Notes: generated from the letters alone by a model not told the origin. A DNA stretch of 64,000 nt from Lentzea alba (GCF_011067745.1 NZ_JAAMPJ010000001.1:1040829-1104828); one strand, 5' to 3'; positions 28,369-39,220 are shown, numbered from the stretch's first letter. Numbers and translations: made by a program.

Positions 28369-28398
28369 GGCAGCGGGCCGGCGGTTCTCAGCGAGCGA

Positions 28399-29298
28399 TC
28401 AGAGGCCCGCGGAGGCGAGCCACTCCTTGGCGACCTTCTCCGGCTCCGGCTTGTCCGGCGCCGAGAGCTTCTGGTTCAGGTCCAGCAAGGTCTTCGTGTC
28501 GAGCTTCTTCGAGATGGCGTTGAGGGTGTCGCGAACCTGCTGCGACGCCTTCTTCTCGTTGACGAGCGGCAACACGTTCTGTGCGGCGAAGACGTTCTTC
28601 GGGTCTTCCAGCACCACGAACTCGTTGGCCTTGATGGCGGCGTCGGTCGTGAACAGGTCGGCCGCCTGCACCGTGTTGTCCTTGAGACCCGCGACGGTCA
28701 GCGGGCCGCCGACGTCGAGCGACTTGAACTGCTTGAACTCGCAGGCGTACTTGGCCTTGAGGCCGGGCAGGCCGTCGGGGCGGTTCTGGAACTCCGGCGG
28801 CCCGCCGAAGACCAGGTCCTTGCAGTACGGCACGAGGTCGTCGATCGACTTGAGGCTGTACTGCGCGGCGATCTGCTTGGTGACGACGACCGCGTCCTTG
28901 TCCTCTGCGGCTGACTTGTCGAGCACGATGAGGCCCTGGGGCAGCGCCTTCTTCAGCGCCGCGTACACCTCGTCGGAGCCGACCTCGGCAGCCTCCTTGT
29001 TGACGTGCTTGAGAAGCACGCCGCTGTACTCGGGGATCAGGTCGATCGAGCCGTCCTGCACACCCTTGAAGTACAGCTCGCGGTTGCCGATGTTCAGTTT
29101 CTTGGAGATCTTGACGCCCTTGGCGGCCAACGCCTGCGCGTAGATCTCCGCCAGCACGGTCGACTCCGGGAAGTTGGCGGAGCCCACGACGATGGTGTCC
29201 GTCGGGGCCGGGTTGTTGTTGCCGCCGCCCTGCAACGGGTCGCCGCCGCACGCCGACAGAAGCATCACGGCAGCGACAGCCGTGGCGATGCGCTTCAT
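28399..29298 (-). CDS. Osmoprotectant ABC transporter substrate-binding lipoprotein (OpuC/ProX type)
   Basis: 299 residues; lipobox LLSAC with Cys17. Type-2 binding fold of quaternary-amine transporters: TIVVGSANFPESTVLAEIY, LIPEYSGVLLKHV, and FTTDAAIKANEFVVLEDP. Starts after GGAAAG and overlaps the permease stop by 4 bp. Last gene of a four-gene ABC operon; likely captures glycine betaine, choline or related compounds. Substrate cannot be set from sequence alone. Confidence 0.9.
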   Translation of the reverse strand: MKRIATAVAAVMLLSACGGDPLQGGGNNNPAPTDTIVVGSANFPESTVLAEIYAQALAAKGVKISKKLNIGNRELYFKGVQDGSIDLIPEYSGVLLKHVNKEAAEVGSDEVYAALKKALPQGLIVLDKSAAEDKDAVVVTKQIAAQYSLKSIDDLVPYCKDLVFGGPPEFQNRPDGLPGLKAKYACEFKQFKSLDVGGPLTVAGLKDNTVQAADLFTTDAAIKANEFVVLEDPKNVFAAQNVLPLVNEKKASQQVRDTLNAISKKLDTKTLLDLNQKLSAPDKPEPEKVAKEWLASAGL

Positions 29299-29960
29299 TT
29301 CTTTCCTCCGGTTCCCACTGGACGCAGCCCTGGGGAGACCGTCAGCCGTTGCAGGCCGGCGAACCCCAGGTCGACGAGAACGGCGAGCAGTGCCACGAGC
29401 ACCGCGCCGGCGAGCATCTGACCGAACTCCTGCAGGGCGAGGCCGTCGAAGACGAACCTGCCCAGACCACCGGCGCCGGTGTAGGCGGCGATGGTGGCGG
29501 TCGCGACGACTTGCAGTGCGGCGCCGCGGAACCCGCCGAAGATCAGCGGAAGCGCGTTCGGGATCTCCACGTTCAGCAGCACGCCCGACTCGCGCATGCC
29601 GACGCCTCGTGCGGCGTCGACCGTCACCGGGTCGACCGCGCGGATGCCCGCGTAGGTGCCCGCCATGATCGGCGGGATCGCCAGCAGCACCAGTGCGACG
29701 TACACCGGGAAGTCGCCGAGACCCGCCCACAGCACCACGAGGATCAGCACCGCGGTCGTCGGCAGCGCGCGCAGCACGTTCGAGAGCCCGACGATCACGA
29801 ACCCGCCTTTGCCGGTGTGGCCGACGAACGCGCCGAGCGGCACCGCGATCACCGCGGCGATCACCAGGGTCAGCAGCGTGTAGCCGAGATGTTCCAGCAG
29901 CCGCACCGGAATCCCGGTCGGGCCGGACCAGTGCGCGGGGTCGAAGAGCCAGCCGCCCAT
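29295..29960 (-). CDS. Osmoprotectant ABC transporter permease 2
   Basis: 221 residues, five to six membrane segments, from HLGYTLLTLVIAAVIAVPLGAF onward. BPD-transport EAA-type loop: VDAARGVGMRESGVLLNVEIPNALP. The motif TATIAAYTGAGGLG is typical of OpuCB/OpuCD permeases. Pairs with the upstream permease (5-bp gap). Confidence 0.9.
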   Translation of the reverse strand: MGGWLFDPAHWSGPTGIPVRLLEHLGYTLLTLVIAAVIAVPLGAFVGHTGKGGFVIVGLSNVLRALPTTAVLILVVLWAGLGDFPVYVALVLLAIPPIMAGTYAGIRAVDPVTVDAARGVGMRESGVLLNVEIPNALPLIFGGFRGAALQVVATATIAAYTGAGGLGRFVFDGLALQEFGQMLAGAVLVALLAVLVDLGFAGLQRLTVSPGLRPVGTGGKK

Positions 29961-29965
29961 TCAGC

Positions 29966-30600
29966 TCACCTCCCCGCCCTTGCCCACGGCGTGAGCAGTC
30001 GCCCGATCAGCAACAGCAATCCGTCCGCCAGTGCCGCGAGCACGACCGTCCCGATGAGACCCGCGAAGACCTTGGCGCTGTTGTCGGTCTGGTAGCCCTC
30101 GGTGAAGAGCTGGCCGTAACCGCCGAGCCCGACGAGCGCGCCGACGCTCACCATGCTGATGTTCGACACGGTCGCGACCCGCAGGCCCGCGATCGTGACC
30201 GGCAGCGCCAGCGGGAAGTCGACGGTGAGGAACCGGCGCAACGGCCGGTATCCCATGGCGTTCGCGGCGGCGATCACGTTGCCCGGCACCGCCGACAGCG
30301 CGTCGGCGACCGAGCGGACCATCAGCGCGACCGTGTAGATCACCAGCGGCACGATGACGTTGATCTCGTCGAGGATCTTCACGCCGATCAGCACCGGGGT
30401 GATCACGATCAGCGCGATGGACGGGATCGTGAACAGGACGTTGGCGAGCGGGAAGAGCACCGCGCGCGCCGTCTGCGACCGGCTCGCCCACCACCCGAGC
30501 GGGATGGAGAGCGCGAACCCGATCAGCACCGGCACGACGGAGAGCCGGAGGTGCACCTCGGTGACTTCCCAGAACCTGTCCCAGTTCTCGAAAATCCAGG

Positions 30601-30604
<4 letters not shown>
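29966..30604 (-). CDS. Osmoprotectant ABC transporter permease 1
   Basis: 212 residues from a GTG overlapping the ATPase stop by 4 bp. Membrane segments, then the permease loop AAANAMGYRPLRRFLTVDFPLALP and SMVSVGALVGLGGYGQLF. Same family as the following permease; together they form the membrane channel. Confidence 0.9.
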
Positions 30605-31683
<1,079 letters not shown>

Positions 31684-31815
31684 CCTTCGGATCCCTCCGG
31701 TCGTGACGGCCTCCCCGTTTGGGCCGCCCTGGATGCAGATCTGAACGACCTTAACTCGTTCGGCGTACCCCGGCACAGCGTTCCACCCTGTGACAGGCCG
31801 TATGGTTTCCTGCTT

Positions 31816-33372
31816 GTGACGATCGACCAGGTACGCCAGAAGGTGGCGGAACGCGGCGTGCACGCCCGCAAGCTCCGCGAGGTGTTGTCCCTGCTCAGCG
31901 AGGACTGGCACCCGCTCGCCGAACTCGTGCGCCTGCCGGCCGTGCCCCGCCGCACGGTCCAGGACCTGCTGAAAGCCCTGGGCGACGACGTCGAATCTTC
32001 AGGCGATCGTTACCGCATCGCGCCTGGTGCGGTGGCGTCCTACCGGTCGGAGTTCGGGATTCCGGGCGTGCGCGATCACACAGACGTGCTGCGGCAGATC
32101 CTCGTGGACATCGCCGACGTGCCGCCGCCGTTGTCCTCGTTGGACCACGTGCAGGCCACCGCCGAGACCGCCCTGAACCGCGCGGTGTGGCTGGACTCCA
32201 CGTACGAGCTGGCAGGCAAGCGTTTGCTGTGCCTGGGCGACCACGACCTGACCTCCCTCGCCGTGGCGGCGGTCAACCCGCACGTGTCGATCACGGTGGT
32301 GGATCTCGACGAGCGCCTGCTGGAGTTCATCGACTCGCGCGCCCAGTCGCGTGGGCTCGACATCCGGACGTTGCACTGCGACATGCGTTTCGGGCTGCCC
32401 GCTTCGGTTCTCGAATCCTTCGACCTGGTGTTCAGCGACCCGCCCTACACGCCGGAGGGCATGGGCTTGTTCGCCGGTCGCGCGGTCGAGGCGCTGGCGG
32501 ACATCGCCGCGGGCCGCCTGTTGCTGGCGTACGGGTTCTCCGACCGGACGCCCGCGCTGGGGTTGAAGGTGCAGCAGGAGCTGCAGAAGCTCGGCTTGGT
32601 GTTCGAGGCGATCCTGCCCGCGTTCCACCGGTTCGACGGCGCGCAGGCCATCGGTTCCGCGGCCGATCTGTACGTCTGCCGCCCGACCGGCCGCCGCGCG
32701 GTGTCCGGTGGGACGCGGATCTACACGCACGGCGCGCAGTCCGTGGAGTCGTCCGGTCCTTCGAAGGAAGCTTTGTCCGCCTTGTCGGAACTGGCTCCCC
32801 GCCCCGAATCCTCGCCGCCGCCGAAGCCTCGGGCCGCCGGCTGGGCCGAGCCCGTCGGGAAGGGGGCTGCTTCGCTGGCCGTCGACCTGTCGGCTGATCC
32901 GGGGCCGTGGTTGCTGCGCACGCTGTTGGCTTCCTCACCGGCGCGGCTGGCTTGCTTGGTGCCGAACAACCATCCGGCGGTCTCGTCGGCCGCGGGGCAG
33001 CAGGAGCTGCAATCCCTCGTGCGGACGCGGTTCGCGTTGAAGTTCCTGCGCAACAACCCGGACAGCAAGACCACGATCGTCGTCGCCGACCAGGTGCTGG
33101 CCGGGACGCTGTCGGTCGGCGAGCGGGTGGTGCGCGAGATTCTGCTGAAGGCGCACGGGAAGCTGCGCAACGTGTGGCGGGAGGCGTTGATCGGCGGGTC
33201 GTCCGGGTTGCTGACCAAGAACCAGGCCCGGGAGATCGTCGACTCCGCCGGAATCGCCGACGAGGACCTGGAACTGCGGTTGATCGACCTGCCGAAGCAC
33301 CGGATCGCGGCGGTGCTGACGGCGGCGGAGGACAGCGCCAAGTACCTGGAAGCGCCGACGCCGAGCGCCTAG
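31816..33372 (+). CDS. Branched-polyamine synthase (BpsA, PF01861)-like protein
   Basis: 518 residues from GTG 31816. N-terminal winged-helix-like part (LREVLSLLSEDWHPLAELVRLP), central Rossmann aminopropyltransferase-like domain: GDHDLTSLA (141-149), VVDLDERLLEFI, SDPPYTPEG (207-215). These match N4-bis(aminopropyl)spermidine synthases of thermophiles, where GDDD is the catalytic motif as I recall; here the third residue is His. A further 200 residues (310-518) have no family I can name. Mesophilic actinomycetes are not known for branched polyamines, so function is open. Confidence 0.75.
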   Translation: MTIDQVRQKVAERGVHARKLREVLSLLSEDWHPLAELVRLPAVPRRTVQDLLKALGDDVESSGDRYRIAPGAVASYRSEFGIPGVRDHTDVLRQILVDIADVPPPLSSLDHVQATAETALNRAVWLDSTYELAGKRLLCLGDHDLTSLAVAAVNPHVSITVVDLDERLLEFIDSRAQSRGLDIRTLHCDMRFGLPASVLESFDLVFSDPPYTPEGMGLFAGRAVEALADIAAGRLLLAYGFSDRTPALGLKVQQELQKLGLVFEAILPAFHRFDGAQAIGSAADLYVCRPTGRRAVSGGTRIYTHGAQSVESSGPSKEALSALSELAPRPESSPPPKPRAAGWAEPVGKGAASLAVDLSADPGPWLLRTLLASSPARLACLVPNNHPAVSSAAGQQELQSLVRTRFALKFLRNNPDSKTTIVVADQVLAGTLSVGERVVREILLKAHGKLRNVWREALIGGSSGLLTKNQAREIVDSAGIADEDLELRLIDLPKHRIAAVLTAAEDSAKYLEAPTPSA

Positions 33373-33381
33373 CCTTGTTCG

Positions 33382-34590
33382 GTGCCTTTCGACGCGCGTG
33401 TGTTTCAGATCCTCATCGCCTCCCCCGGTGATGTGCAGGCGGAGCGGGACACGATCACCGAGGTCATCCACGAGTGGAACTACCTCAACTCCCGCGAGAA
33501 GGGGATCGTCCTGCTGCCGTTGCGATGGGAGACGCACGCGGCGCCGGAGCTGAACGAACGCCCGCAGGACGTGATCAACCGTCAGGTCGTTGATCAGTGC
33601 GACATGGCGGTCGGGGTGTTCTGGACACGCATGGGCACGCCCACGGACGTGGCGGCGAGCGGCACGGCGGAGGAGGTGCAGCGCGTTGGCGAGGCCGGGA
33701 AGCCGGTGATGCTCTACTTCTCGCGCCAGAAGGTCGATCCGGAAGATCTCGATCCCGCCGAGCTCGCACGGCTAGCCAAGTTCAAGTTGAAGACCTTCCC
33801 GCAGGGGTTGATCGAGAAGTACGCGACGCCACTGGAGTTCCGCGACAAGTTCTCCCGCCAGCTCTCGATCAAGGTGCGCGAACTCGTCGCCGGAGACAGC
33901 AGGGAGCAGTCCACCCACCACGCAGAATTGCAGCTGAGGCTCGCCGAGGGCACCTCGCTGCTGCAAGAAGACGCCCTGGTCGAGGTTGAACAGATCGTCT
34001 GCGTGGACATCGAGGACATCCCTGACTACCTGCCGACACCGCCACCGATTTCCGAACCTGTAAGCGGGGTGATCAACGTCATCGGGTTCGGCAGGCCGAA
34101 CCCGGCCTACCACCGCGAAGTCGTGCAAACCTACCTGCAACGACAGGCGTACCGCGGTTTCCGTCTGGCTTTGGTGAACTCAGCAGTTCAAGGACAGCAG
34201 GACCTGTTCCTCGACCTCGTCGTGACGTCGATGACTGGTGATGCGCAGCTCGTCGCCGCTGAACCCAAGCCGAGGCGCCCCACCCGCACGACTGGAGACT
34301 TCCACGTCCCAGGGACGATCATTCATCTAGGACCTGGAAATATTCAGCTACGGCAGGAGGGCCCGGGCAATTGGCGGATGGAACTCGAAATCCCGGTAGT
34401 CCACGCCACTAGAACCGTCTTCTCCAAGAACGAGTTCTGGGTGAAGGTCGCCAAGCCGTCGACGATCACCTTGGTGTGCACCACGTACTCGCCGAACTCG
34501 GAACCGTTCACGATGCGCACCAGTCTCGAAGTCAAGGTCAACTACCGCGAGATGACCTGGCGCGAGATCGTGGCGGCTTACGAGTCCTAA
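33382..34590 (+). CDS. DUF4062-domain protein
   Basis: 402 residues from a GTG 9 bp after the previous stop. The first 110 residues fit DUF4062, a TIR/nucleoside-transferase-like Rossmann domain often found at the front of STAND-type NTPases: FQILIASPGDVQAERDTI, CDMAVGVFWTRMGTPT and GTAEEV. No NTPase follows; the remaining 250 residues include a putative beta-rich segment (about 290-400) and have no named domain. Likely co-transcribed with the BpsA-like gene. Role unknown; possibly an effector or sensor. Confidence 0.72.
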   Translation: MPFDARVFQILIASPGDVQAERDTITEVIHEWNYLNSREKGIVLLPLRWETHAAPELNERPQDVINRQVVDQCDMAVGVFWTRMGTPTDVAASGTAEEVQRVGEAGKPVMLYFSRQKVDPEDLDPAELARLAKFKLKTFPQGLIEKYATPLEFRDKFSRQLSIKVRELVAGDSREQSTHHAELQLRLAEGTSLLQEDALVEVEQIVCVDIEDIPDYLPTPPPISEPVSGVINVIGFGRPNPAYHREVVQTYLQRQAYRGFRLALVNSAVQGQQDLFLDLVVTSMTGDAQLVAAEPKPRRPTRTTGDFHVPGTIIHLGPGNIQLRQEGPGNWRMELEIPVVHATRTVFSKNEFWVKVAKPSTITLVCTTYSPNSEPFTMRTSLEVKVNYREMTWREIVAAYES

Positions 34591-37500
34591 CCCGCCCTGG
34601 GAATGTGCAGCGGTCCCAACGCCAGCACCGCCCGGAACTCCTTCGGTGGCACCGGCCGCGAGAACAACCACCCCTGGTAAGCGTCCACGCCGACACCGCG
34701 CAGAACGTGGAACTGCGTCGCCGTCTCCACGCCCTCGGCGACGCACTTGCGTCCCATCGCCCGAGCCATGTCCACCACGGCACGGGCGACGGCGAAGTCG
34801 CTCGAATCGTTGCCCACGCCGGAAACGAACCGCCGGTCCACCTTGATGATCTGCGCCGGCAGGTCCTTCAGCCGCGCCAACGACGAGTAGCCGGTGCCGA
34901 AGTCGTCCACCGCGAACTGCACGCCACGCTGCACCAGCTCGTCCATCGACTGCCGGACGCGTGAGGGTAGATCGACGAACGCGGTCTCGACCAGCTCCAG
35001 CACCACCCGTTCCCAGGGCACGCCGGACTCCAGGATCGCGTTCGACACGATGTCGACGAACTCGGGATCGCCCGGCACCAGCCCGGCGAGGTTCACCGCC
35101 ACCGACACCGGCCGGCCGTCGGGCGCGGGCCAGGTCGCGGCCTCCTTCAACGCGGTGCGCAGGACCCAGCGGTCCAGCTCGCGCATCAGGTCGCCCTGCT
35201 CGGCGACCGGCAGGAACACGTCCGGCGGCAGCAGCCCGCGGTCCGGATGCGGCCAGCGCACCAGGGCCTCGGCCGTGAGCACGGCACCGTCGACGCCGAC
35301 GACCGGTTGGTAGTGCAACGCCAGGCCGTCGTGCTGCAACGCGTCCCGCAGCTGGCCTTCGAGGTGCACCTGACGGTCGGCGGAGGCGATCAACGCGGCC
35401 GAGGCCAGCGAAACCCGTCCGGCGCCGTTGCGCTTCGCCTCGAACATCGCGGCGTCGGCGAACCGCAACAGGTCGGCGCCGTTCGCCCGCGATCCGTTCG
35501 GCACGGCCGCACCGATCGAAGCGGAGACCCTGACCAGCTGCCCGTGCACCGGAACGGCCGTGCGCAACAAGGAAGCGACACGGGTGGCCAGCGCGTCCAC
35601 GCCGCCCACGGCGTCGATGTCCTCGGAGATGATCACGTACTCGTCGCCGGACAGCCGGGCCGCGGTGCAGCCCTCCGGCAGGCCGCCCTCCAGCCGCCTC
35701 GCCAGCGCCACGAGCAGCTCGTCGCCGGCGTCGTGGCCGAGGGAGTCGTTGACGCGCTTGAAGTTGTCGATGTCGCAGAACAGGACCGCGACCTTGGACC
35801 GGCCGGGACCGTCGAGCACCTTGCCGAGGATCTCCTTCACCAGCGCGCGGTTCGGGAGTCCGGTCAGCTCGTCGTGGGTGGCCTGGTGCCGCAACGCCTC
35901 GGCGGCGCGGCGGCGTTCGGTGATGTCCAGGAACACGATCAGCCAGAACCGGCGGCCGTCGTCCTGCACGGACAGCGCGATGTGCAGCTCGCAGTAGACC
36001 TTTTCGCCGTCGGGGCGCACGAGGATGCGCTGCGGGATCTTCTGCGTGCGCTCGGCGGCCCACTGCAGGCCTGGCGAGGTGTCCTCGGGGTGGGTGAGCT
36101 GTTCGGCGGTGACACCGCGCAGCTGCTCCAGCTCCATGCCGAGCAGGTCGCACAACGCGTCGTTGGCGTCGACCAGGCGCTCGGCCTCGTCGAACAGGCC
36201 GATGCCGACCGGTGTGACCGAGACGAGGTCGGTGAAGCGCTGCGAGGAACGCTTCATGCGGGCTTCGGCGGCGCGCTGTTCGGTGACGTCCTGGGCGGTG
36301 CCGACGGCGAGCTGCTTGCCGTGCGGGTCGTGGACGATCATGCCGTGGCACCGGAAGATGCGCGTCGAGCCGTCGCCGCGCAACACGCGGTGCTCGAACT
36401 GCGAGGCGACCTCGTCCACCACCAGCTGGCGGCACGTGTCGTCGACCCAGCCGCGATCTTCGGGGTGCACCAGATCGAGGTACGCCTGGTAGCTGCCGGG
36501 GAGGTCCGCGGGCAGGCCGAAGAGCTCGCGCAGCATGTCCGACCACACGACGTCGCCGGTCGCCGGGTTCCACTCCCACATGCCGAGGCGGGCGGCCTGC
36601 TGCGCGTCCGCCAGTCTTCGGCGGTCCTCGCGCATCTGACGTTCGAGCGCGCGTGCCTCGGTGACGTCCTGGATGGTGCCGTGGTAGCGCTCGATCCGTC
36701 CGGACGGGTCGATCTCCGCGCGGGCGCGGCACATGTAGACGCGGTCGCCGGTCTCGCTGCGGACCTCGACCTCGACCGGCAGGTCGTCGCGGGTGTGCAG
36801 CAGCTGGTGCCGCAGCGCCTTGACGGCCTCCCGGTCGTCCGGGTGCACGCCGCTGAGCAGGTCGTCGTCCGGCGCCATGCCGAGCTCGGCGTACATCTCC
36901 ATCAGCACTTCGCTGCGGTGCACCGCGCGCGTGCCGGTCTCGTAGGCCCAGCTGCCGATGCGGGCGATGCGCTGCGCTTCCAGCAGCCGCGCCCGTTCCT
37001 GCGCGAGCTCGGTGGCCGCGCGCTTGGACTCGGTGATGTCGCGGATGTAGCCGGTGATCTTGTCCAGCTGGCCGGCGTCGGTCAGGCGGGCCTCCGCGAC
37101 ACCGCGGATCCACCGCAGCTGGCCGTCGGGGCGCACGATCCGGTACTCGATGTCGATCGGGTCGCCGGTGATCTCGCGGCCCTGCCAGTACGTCTCGACC
37201 ATGCGGTAGTCGTCGGGGTGCACGACGTCGAGAACGGCCTGCGCGCCCGGCACGACCTGGCCGCGTTCGACGCCGAGCAGTTCGTAGTGGGTGTCCGACC
37301 AGATGGTCAGGCCGGTCTCCGGGTCGAACTCCCACGAGCCCAGGTTCGCGACCCGCTGGACCTTGCGCAGCCGGCGCTGTTCGTCGCGCAAGGCGTCCGC
37401 GGCGGCGGCGAGGTCGGAGACGTCGATCAGCAGGACGGCCTGCAGGCCCGTTCCCGGGACCGGGTGGCGGGCGACGCGCACCGGCAGTTCGGTGCCGTCA

Positions 37501-37772
37501 CCGCGGGACAACCGCAGGTCGGACGGGTTGCCGAGGAGCAGCTCACCGAGCGGGTGACCGACGAGGTCGTCGGGTCCCTGGGCACCGGCCAGCTCCACGG
37601 CGGCCGGGTTCGCCTGCATGACGACGCCCTTGACGTCCACGAGCAACGACGGCGCATCGGGCAACGTCAGCCCGTCCAACGTCACCGGAGGCTTTCCAGA
37701 CGTCGCGGTGTTCGACACAGCCGTCCGTGCACGGCCGTTCACCACCGTCGCGCGTCCCACCCACTTGGGCAC
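34587..37772 (-). CDS. Multi-PAS GGDEF/EAL cyclic-di-GMP protein
   Basis: 1061 residues from GTG 37772 (VPKWVGRA) after a G-rich ribosome-binding site. Five PAS/PAC-like modules (about 30-620), then GGDEF (DELTGLPNR; signature is SGDEY, no RxxD inhibitory site) and EAL. The EAL catalytic set is intact: AEALVRW, VAVNLAGL, LELVETAF, DDFGTGYSS, KVDRRFV, AEGVET, YQGWLFSRP. A phosphodiesterase is likely; cyclase activity is uncertain because of the altered signature. No membrane segment, so PAS modules probably sense cytosolic signals. Its stop overlaps the convergent DUF4062 stop by 4 bp. Confidence 0.93.
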   Translation of the reverse strand: MPKWVGRATVVNGRARTAVSNTATSGKPPVTLDGLTLPDAPSLLVDVKGVVMQANPAAVELAGAQGPDDLVGHPLGELLLGNPSDLRLSRGDGTELPVRVARHPVPGTGLQAVLLIDVSDLAAAADALRDEQRRLRKVQRVANLGSWEFDPETGLTIWSDTHYELLGVERGQVVPGAQAVLDVVHPDDYRMVETYWQGREITGDPIDIEYRIVRPDGQLRWIRGVAEARLTDAGQLDKITGYIRDITESKRAATELAQERARLLEAQRIARIGSWAYETGTRAVHRSEVLMEMYAELGMAPDDDLLSGVHPDDREAVKALRHQLLHTRDDLPVEVEVRSETGDRVYMCRARAEIDPSGRIERYHGTIQDVTEARALERQMREDRRRLADAQQAARLGMWEWNPATGDVVWSDMLRELFGLPADLPGSYQAYLDLVHPEDRGWVDDTCRQLVVDEVASQFEHRVLRGDGSTRIFRCHGMIVHDPHGKQLAVGTAQDVTEQRAAEARMKRSSQRFTDLVSVTPVGIGLFDEAERLVDANDALCDLLGMELEQLRGVTAEQLTHPEDTSPGLQWAAERTQKIPQRILVRPDGEKVYCELHIALSVQDDGRRFWLIVFLDITERRRAAEALRHQATHDELTGLPNRALVKEILGKVLDGPGRSKVAVLFCDIDNFKRVNDSLGHDAGDELLVALARRLEGGLPEGCTAARLSGDEYVIISEDIDAVGGVDALATRVASLLRTAVPVHGQLVRVSASIGAAVPNGSRANGADLLRFADAAMFEAKRNGAGRVSLASAALIASADRQVHLEGQLRDALQHDGLALHYQPVVGVDGAVLTAEALVRWPHPDRGLLPPDVFLPVAEQGDLMRELDRWVLRTALKEAATWPAPDGRPVSVAVNLAGLVPGDPEFVDIVSNAILESGVPWERVVLELVETAFVDLPSRVRQSMDELVQRGVQFAVDDFGTGYSSLARLKDLPAQIIKVDRRFVSGVGNDSSDFAVARAVVDMARAMGRKCVAEGVETATQFHVLRGVGVDAYQGWLFSRPVPPKEFRAVLALGPLHIPRAG

Positions 37773-37854
37773 CGGCCCACCCTCTCCCGTATCCGCCGCC
37801 CGCGGCAATTCGGGTGGGCACGACAACGGGCACCCGAACGGCGGCAAACACGAA

Positions 37855-37886
37855 CCCTCTCCTCGGGTGAACACCCGAGGAGAGGG
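37855..37886 (-). terminator. 14-bp perfect hairpin between malic enzyme and GGDEF/EAL genes
   Basis: CCCTCTCCTCGGGT (37855-37868) pairs with ACCCGAGGAGAGGG (37873-37886) around GAAC. It is 138 bp after the malic enzyme stop and about 80 bp before the GGDEF/EAL start on the minus strand. A T-containing run follows (TTCGTGTTTG). Most likely a terminator for the malic enzyme transcript. Confidence 0.7.
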
Positions 37887-38023
37887 ACGGTAGCGCTTCA
37901 GAGCGTCATCGCCCACCCCTGCACGGGTTAACGAAAAGCCACGTTCGTGGTTCCGGTACCCGTGCACATGCGAAAGGGCTGGCGAATGAACTGCAGGTTC
38001 AGGCCCGTGATCAGGCCGTTTGA

Positions 38024-39220
38024 TCAGGCCACGCCGTCGGCCTTCGCGGCGAGCGCCACAGCTGCGGCGACCTCGGGACCGACGCGCGGGTCCAGTGCGG
38101 ACGGAACAATTCGGTCTGGACCCAAATCATCTTTCGCAACGGCCAGAATGGCATCCGCGGCGGCGAGCTTCATGCCTTCGGTGATCCGTCGCGCACCCGC
38201 GTCGAGCGCCCCGCGGAAAATGCCCGGGAACGCGAGCACGTTGTTGATCTGGTTCGGGAAGTCGCTGCGACCCGTCGCCACGATGGCGGCGTGCCGAGCG
38301 GCGACCTCCGGGTGCACCTCGGGGTCCGGGTTGGACAGTGCGAACACGATCGAGTCGTCCACCATGCTCGCGATCAGGTCCTCGGACACCTTTGACGACG
38401 AGACGCCGATGAAGACGTCCGCGCCGCGCAGAGCCACGTCGATGCCGCCGTCGAGGTTGCTGGAGTTGGTGACCGCCGCGATCTCTTCCTTGACCGGGTT
38501 GAGGCCGGCGCGGCCCGTGCGGACGATGCCGCGCGAGTCGAGCAGCGTGATGTCGCCGGCGCCGGCGGCAAGGAGGATCTTGGCGATCGCGATGCCCGCG
38601 GCGCCCGCACCGGAGATGACCACCCGCTGGTCGCCGATGTTCTTGCCGAGCACCGTGTTCGCGCCGTTGAGCGCGGCGAGCGAGACGACCGCCGTGCCGT
38701 GCTGGTCGTCGTGCATGACCGGGCAGTCGAGCGCCTCGATCAGCTTCTGCTCCAGCTCGAAGCAGCGCGGCGCGGAGACGTCCTCGAGGTTGACCGCGCC
38801 GAACGACGGACGCAGCCGGACCAGCGTCTCGACGATCTCGTCCACGTCCGTCGTGTTGAGCACGAGCGGGATGGAGTCGAGGCCGCCGAAGGTCTTGAAC
38901 AGCGCGGACTTGCCCTCCATGACGGGCAGCGACGCGCTCGGGCCGATGTCACCGAGGCCGAGCACGGCGGTGCCGTCGCTGACGACGACGACCAGGCGGT
39001 GCGCCCAGGTGTACTTCGCGGCGAGCGCGGCGTCCTCCGCGATGGCCTTGCTCACTCGTGCGACACCAGGGGTGTACGCGATGGACAGCGCTTTCGGGTC
39101 AGCGAGCGAGGCGGTCGCGCCGACCTCGAGCTTCCCGCCCAGGTGCGCGTTGAAGATCTCCTCGTCCGTCAACTGCGTCGGATCGGAGTTCTCGATACGG
39201 GCTTCGTTCACTGCTGTCAC
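38024..39220 (-). CDS. NAD(P)-dependent malic enzyme (malate dehydrogenase, oxaloacetate-decarboxylating)
   Basis: 398 residues from GTG 39220, preceded by GGAGG; a longer in-frame reading to 39430 is rejected. Oxidative decarboxylation of malate to pyruvate and CO2. Family motifs: IAYTPGVARVSKAIAED, VVSDGTAVLGLGDIGP, MEGKSALFKTFGG, VNLEDVSAPRCFELE, HDDQHGTA, Rossmann ISGAGAAGIAIAKIL, and SNPDPEVHPE. Monofunctional short form, no phosphotransacetylase domain. Tandem TGATCAGGCC (38008-38017, 38021-38030) spans its stop. Confidence 0.95.
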   Translation of the reverse strand: MTAVNEARIENSDPTQLTDEEIFNAHLGGKLEVGATASLADPKALSIAYTPGVARVSKAIAEDAALAAKYTWAHRLVVVVSDGTAVLGLGDIGPSASLPVMEGKSALFKTFGGLDSIPLVLNTTDVDEIVETLVRLRPSFGAVNLEDVSAPRCFELEQKLIEALDCPVMHDDQHGTAVVSLAALNGANTVLGKNIGDQRVVISGAGAAGIAIAKILLAAGAGDITLLDSRGIVRTGRAGLNPVKEEIAAVTNSSNLDGGIDVALRGADVFIGVSSSKVSEDLIASMVDDSIVFALSNPDPEVHPEVAARHAAIVATGRSDFPNQINNVLAFPGIFRGALDAGARRITEGMKLAAADAILAVAKDDLGPDRIVPSALDPRVGPEVAAAVALAAKADGVA

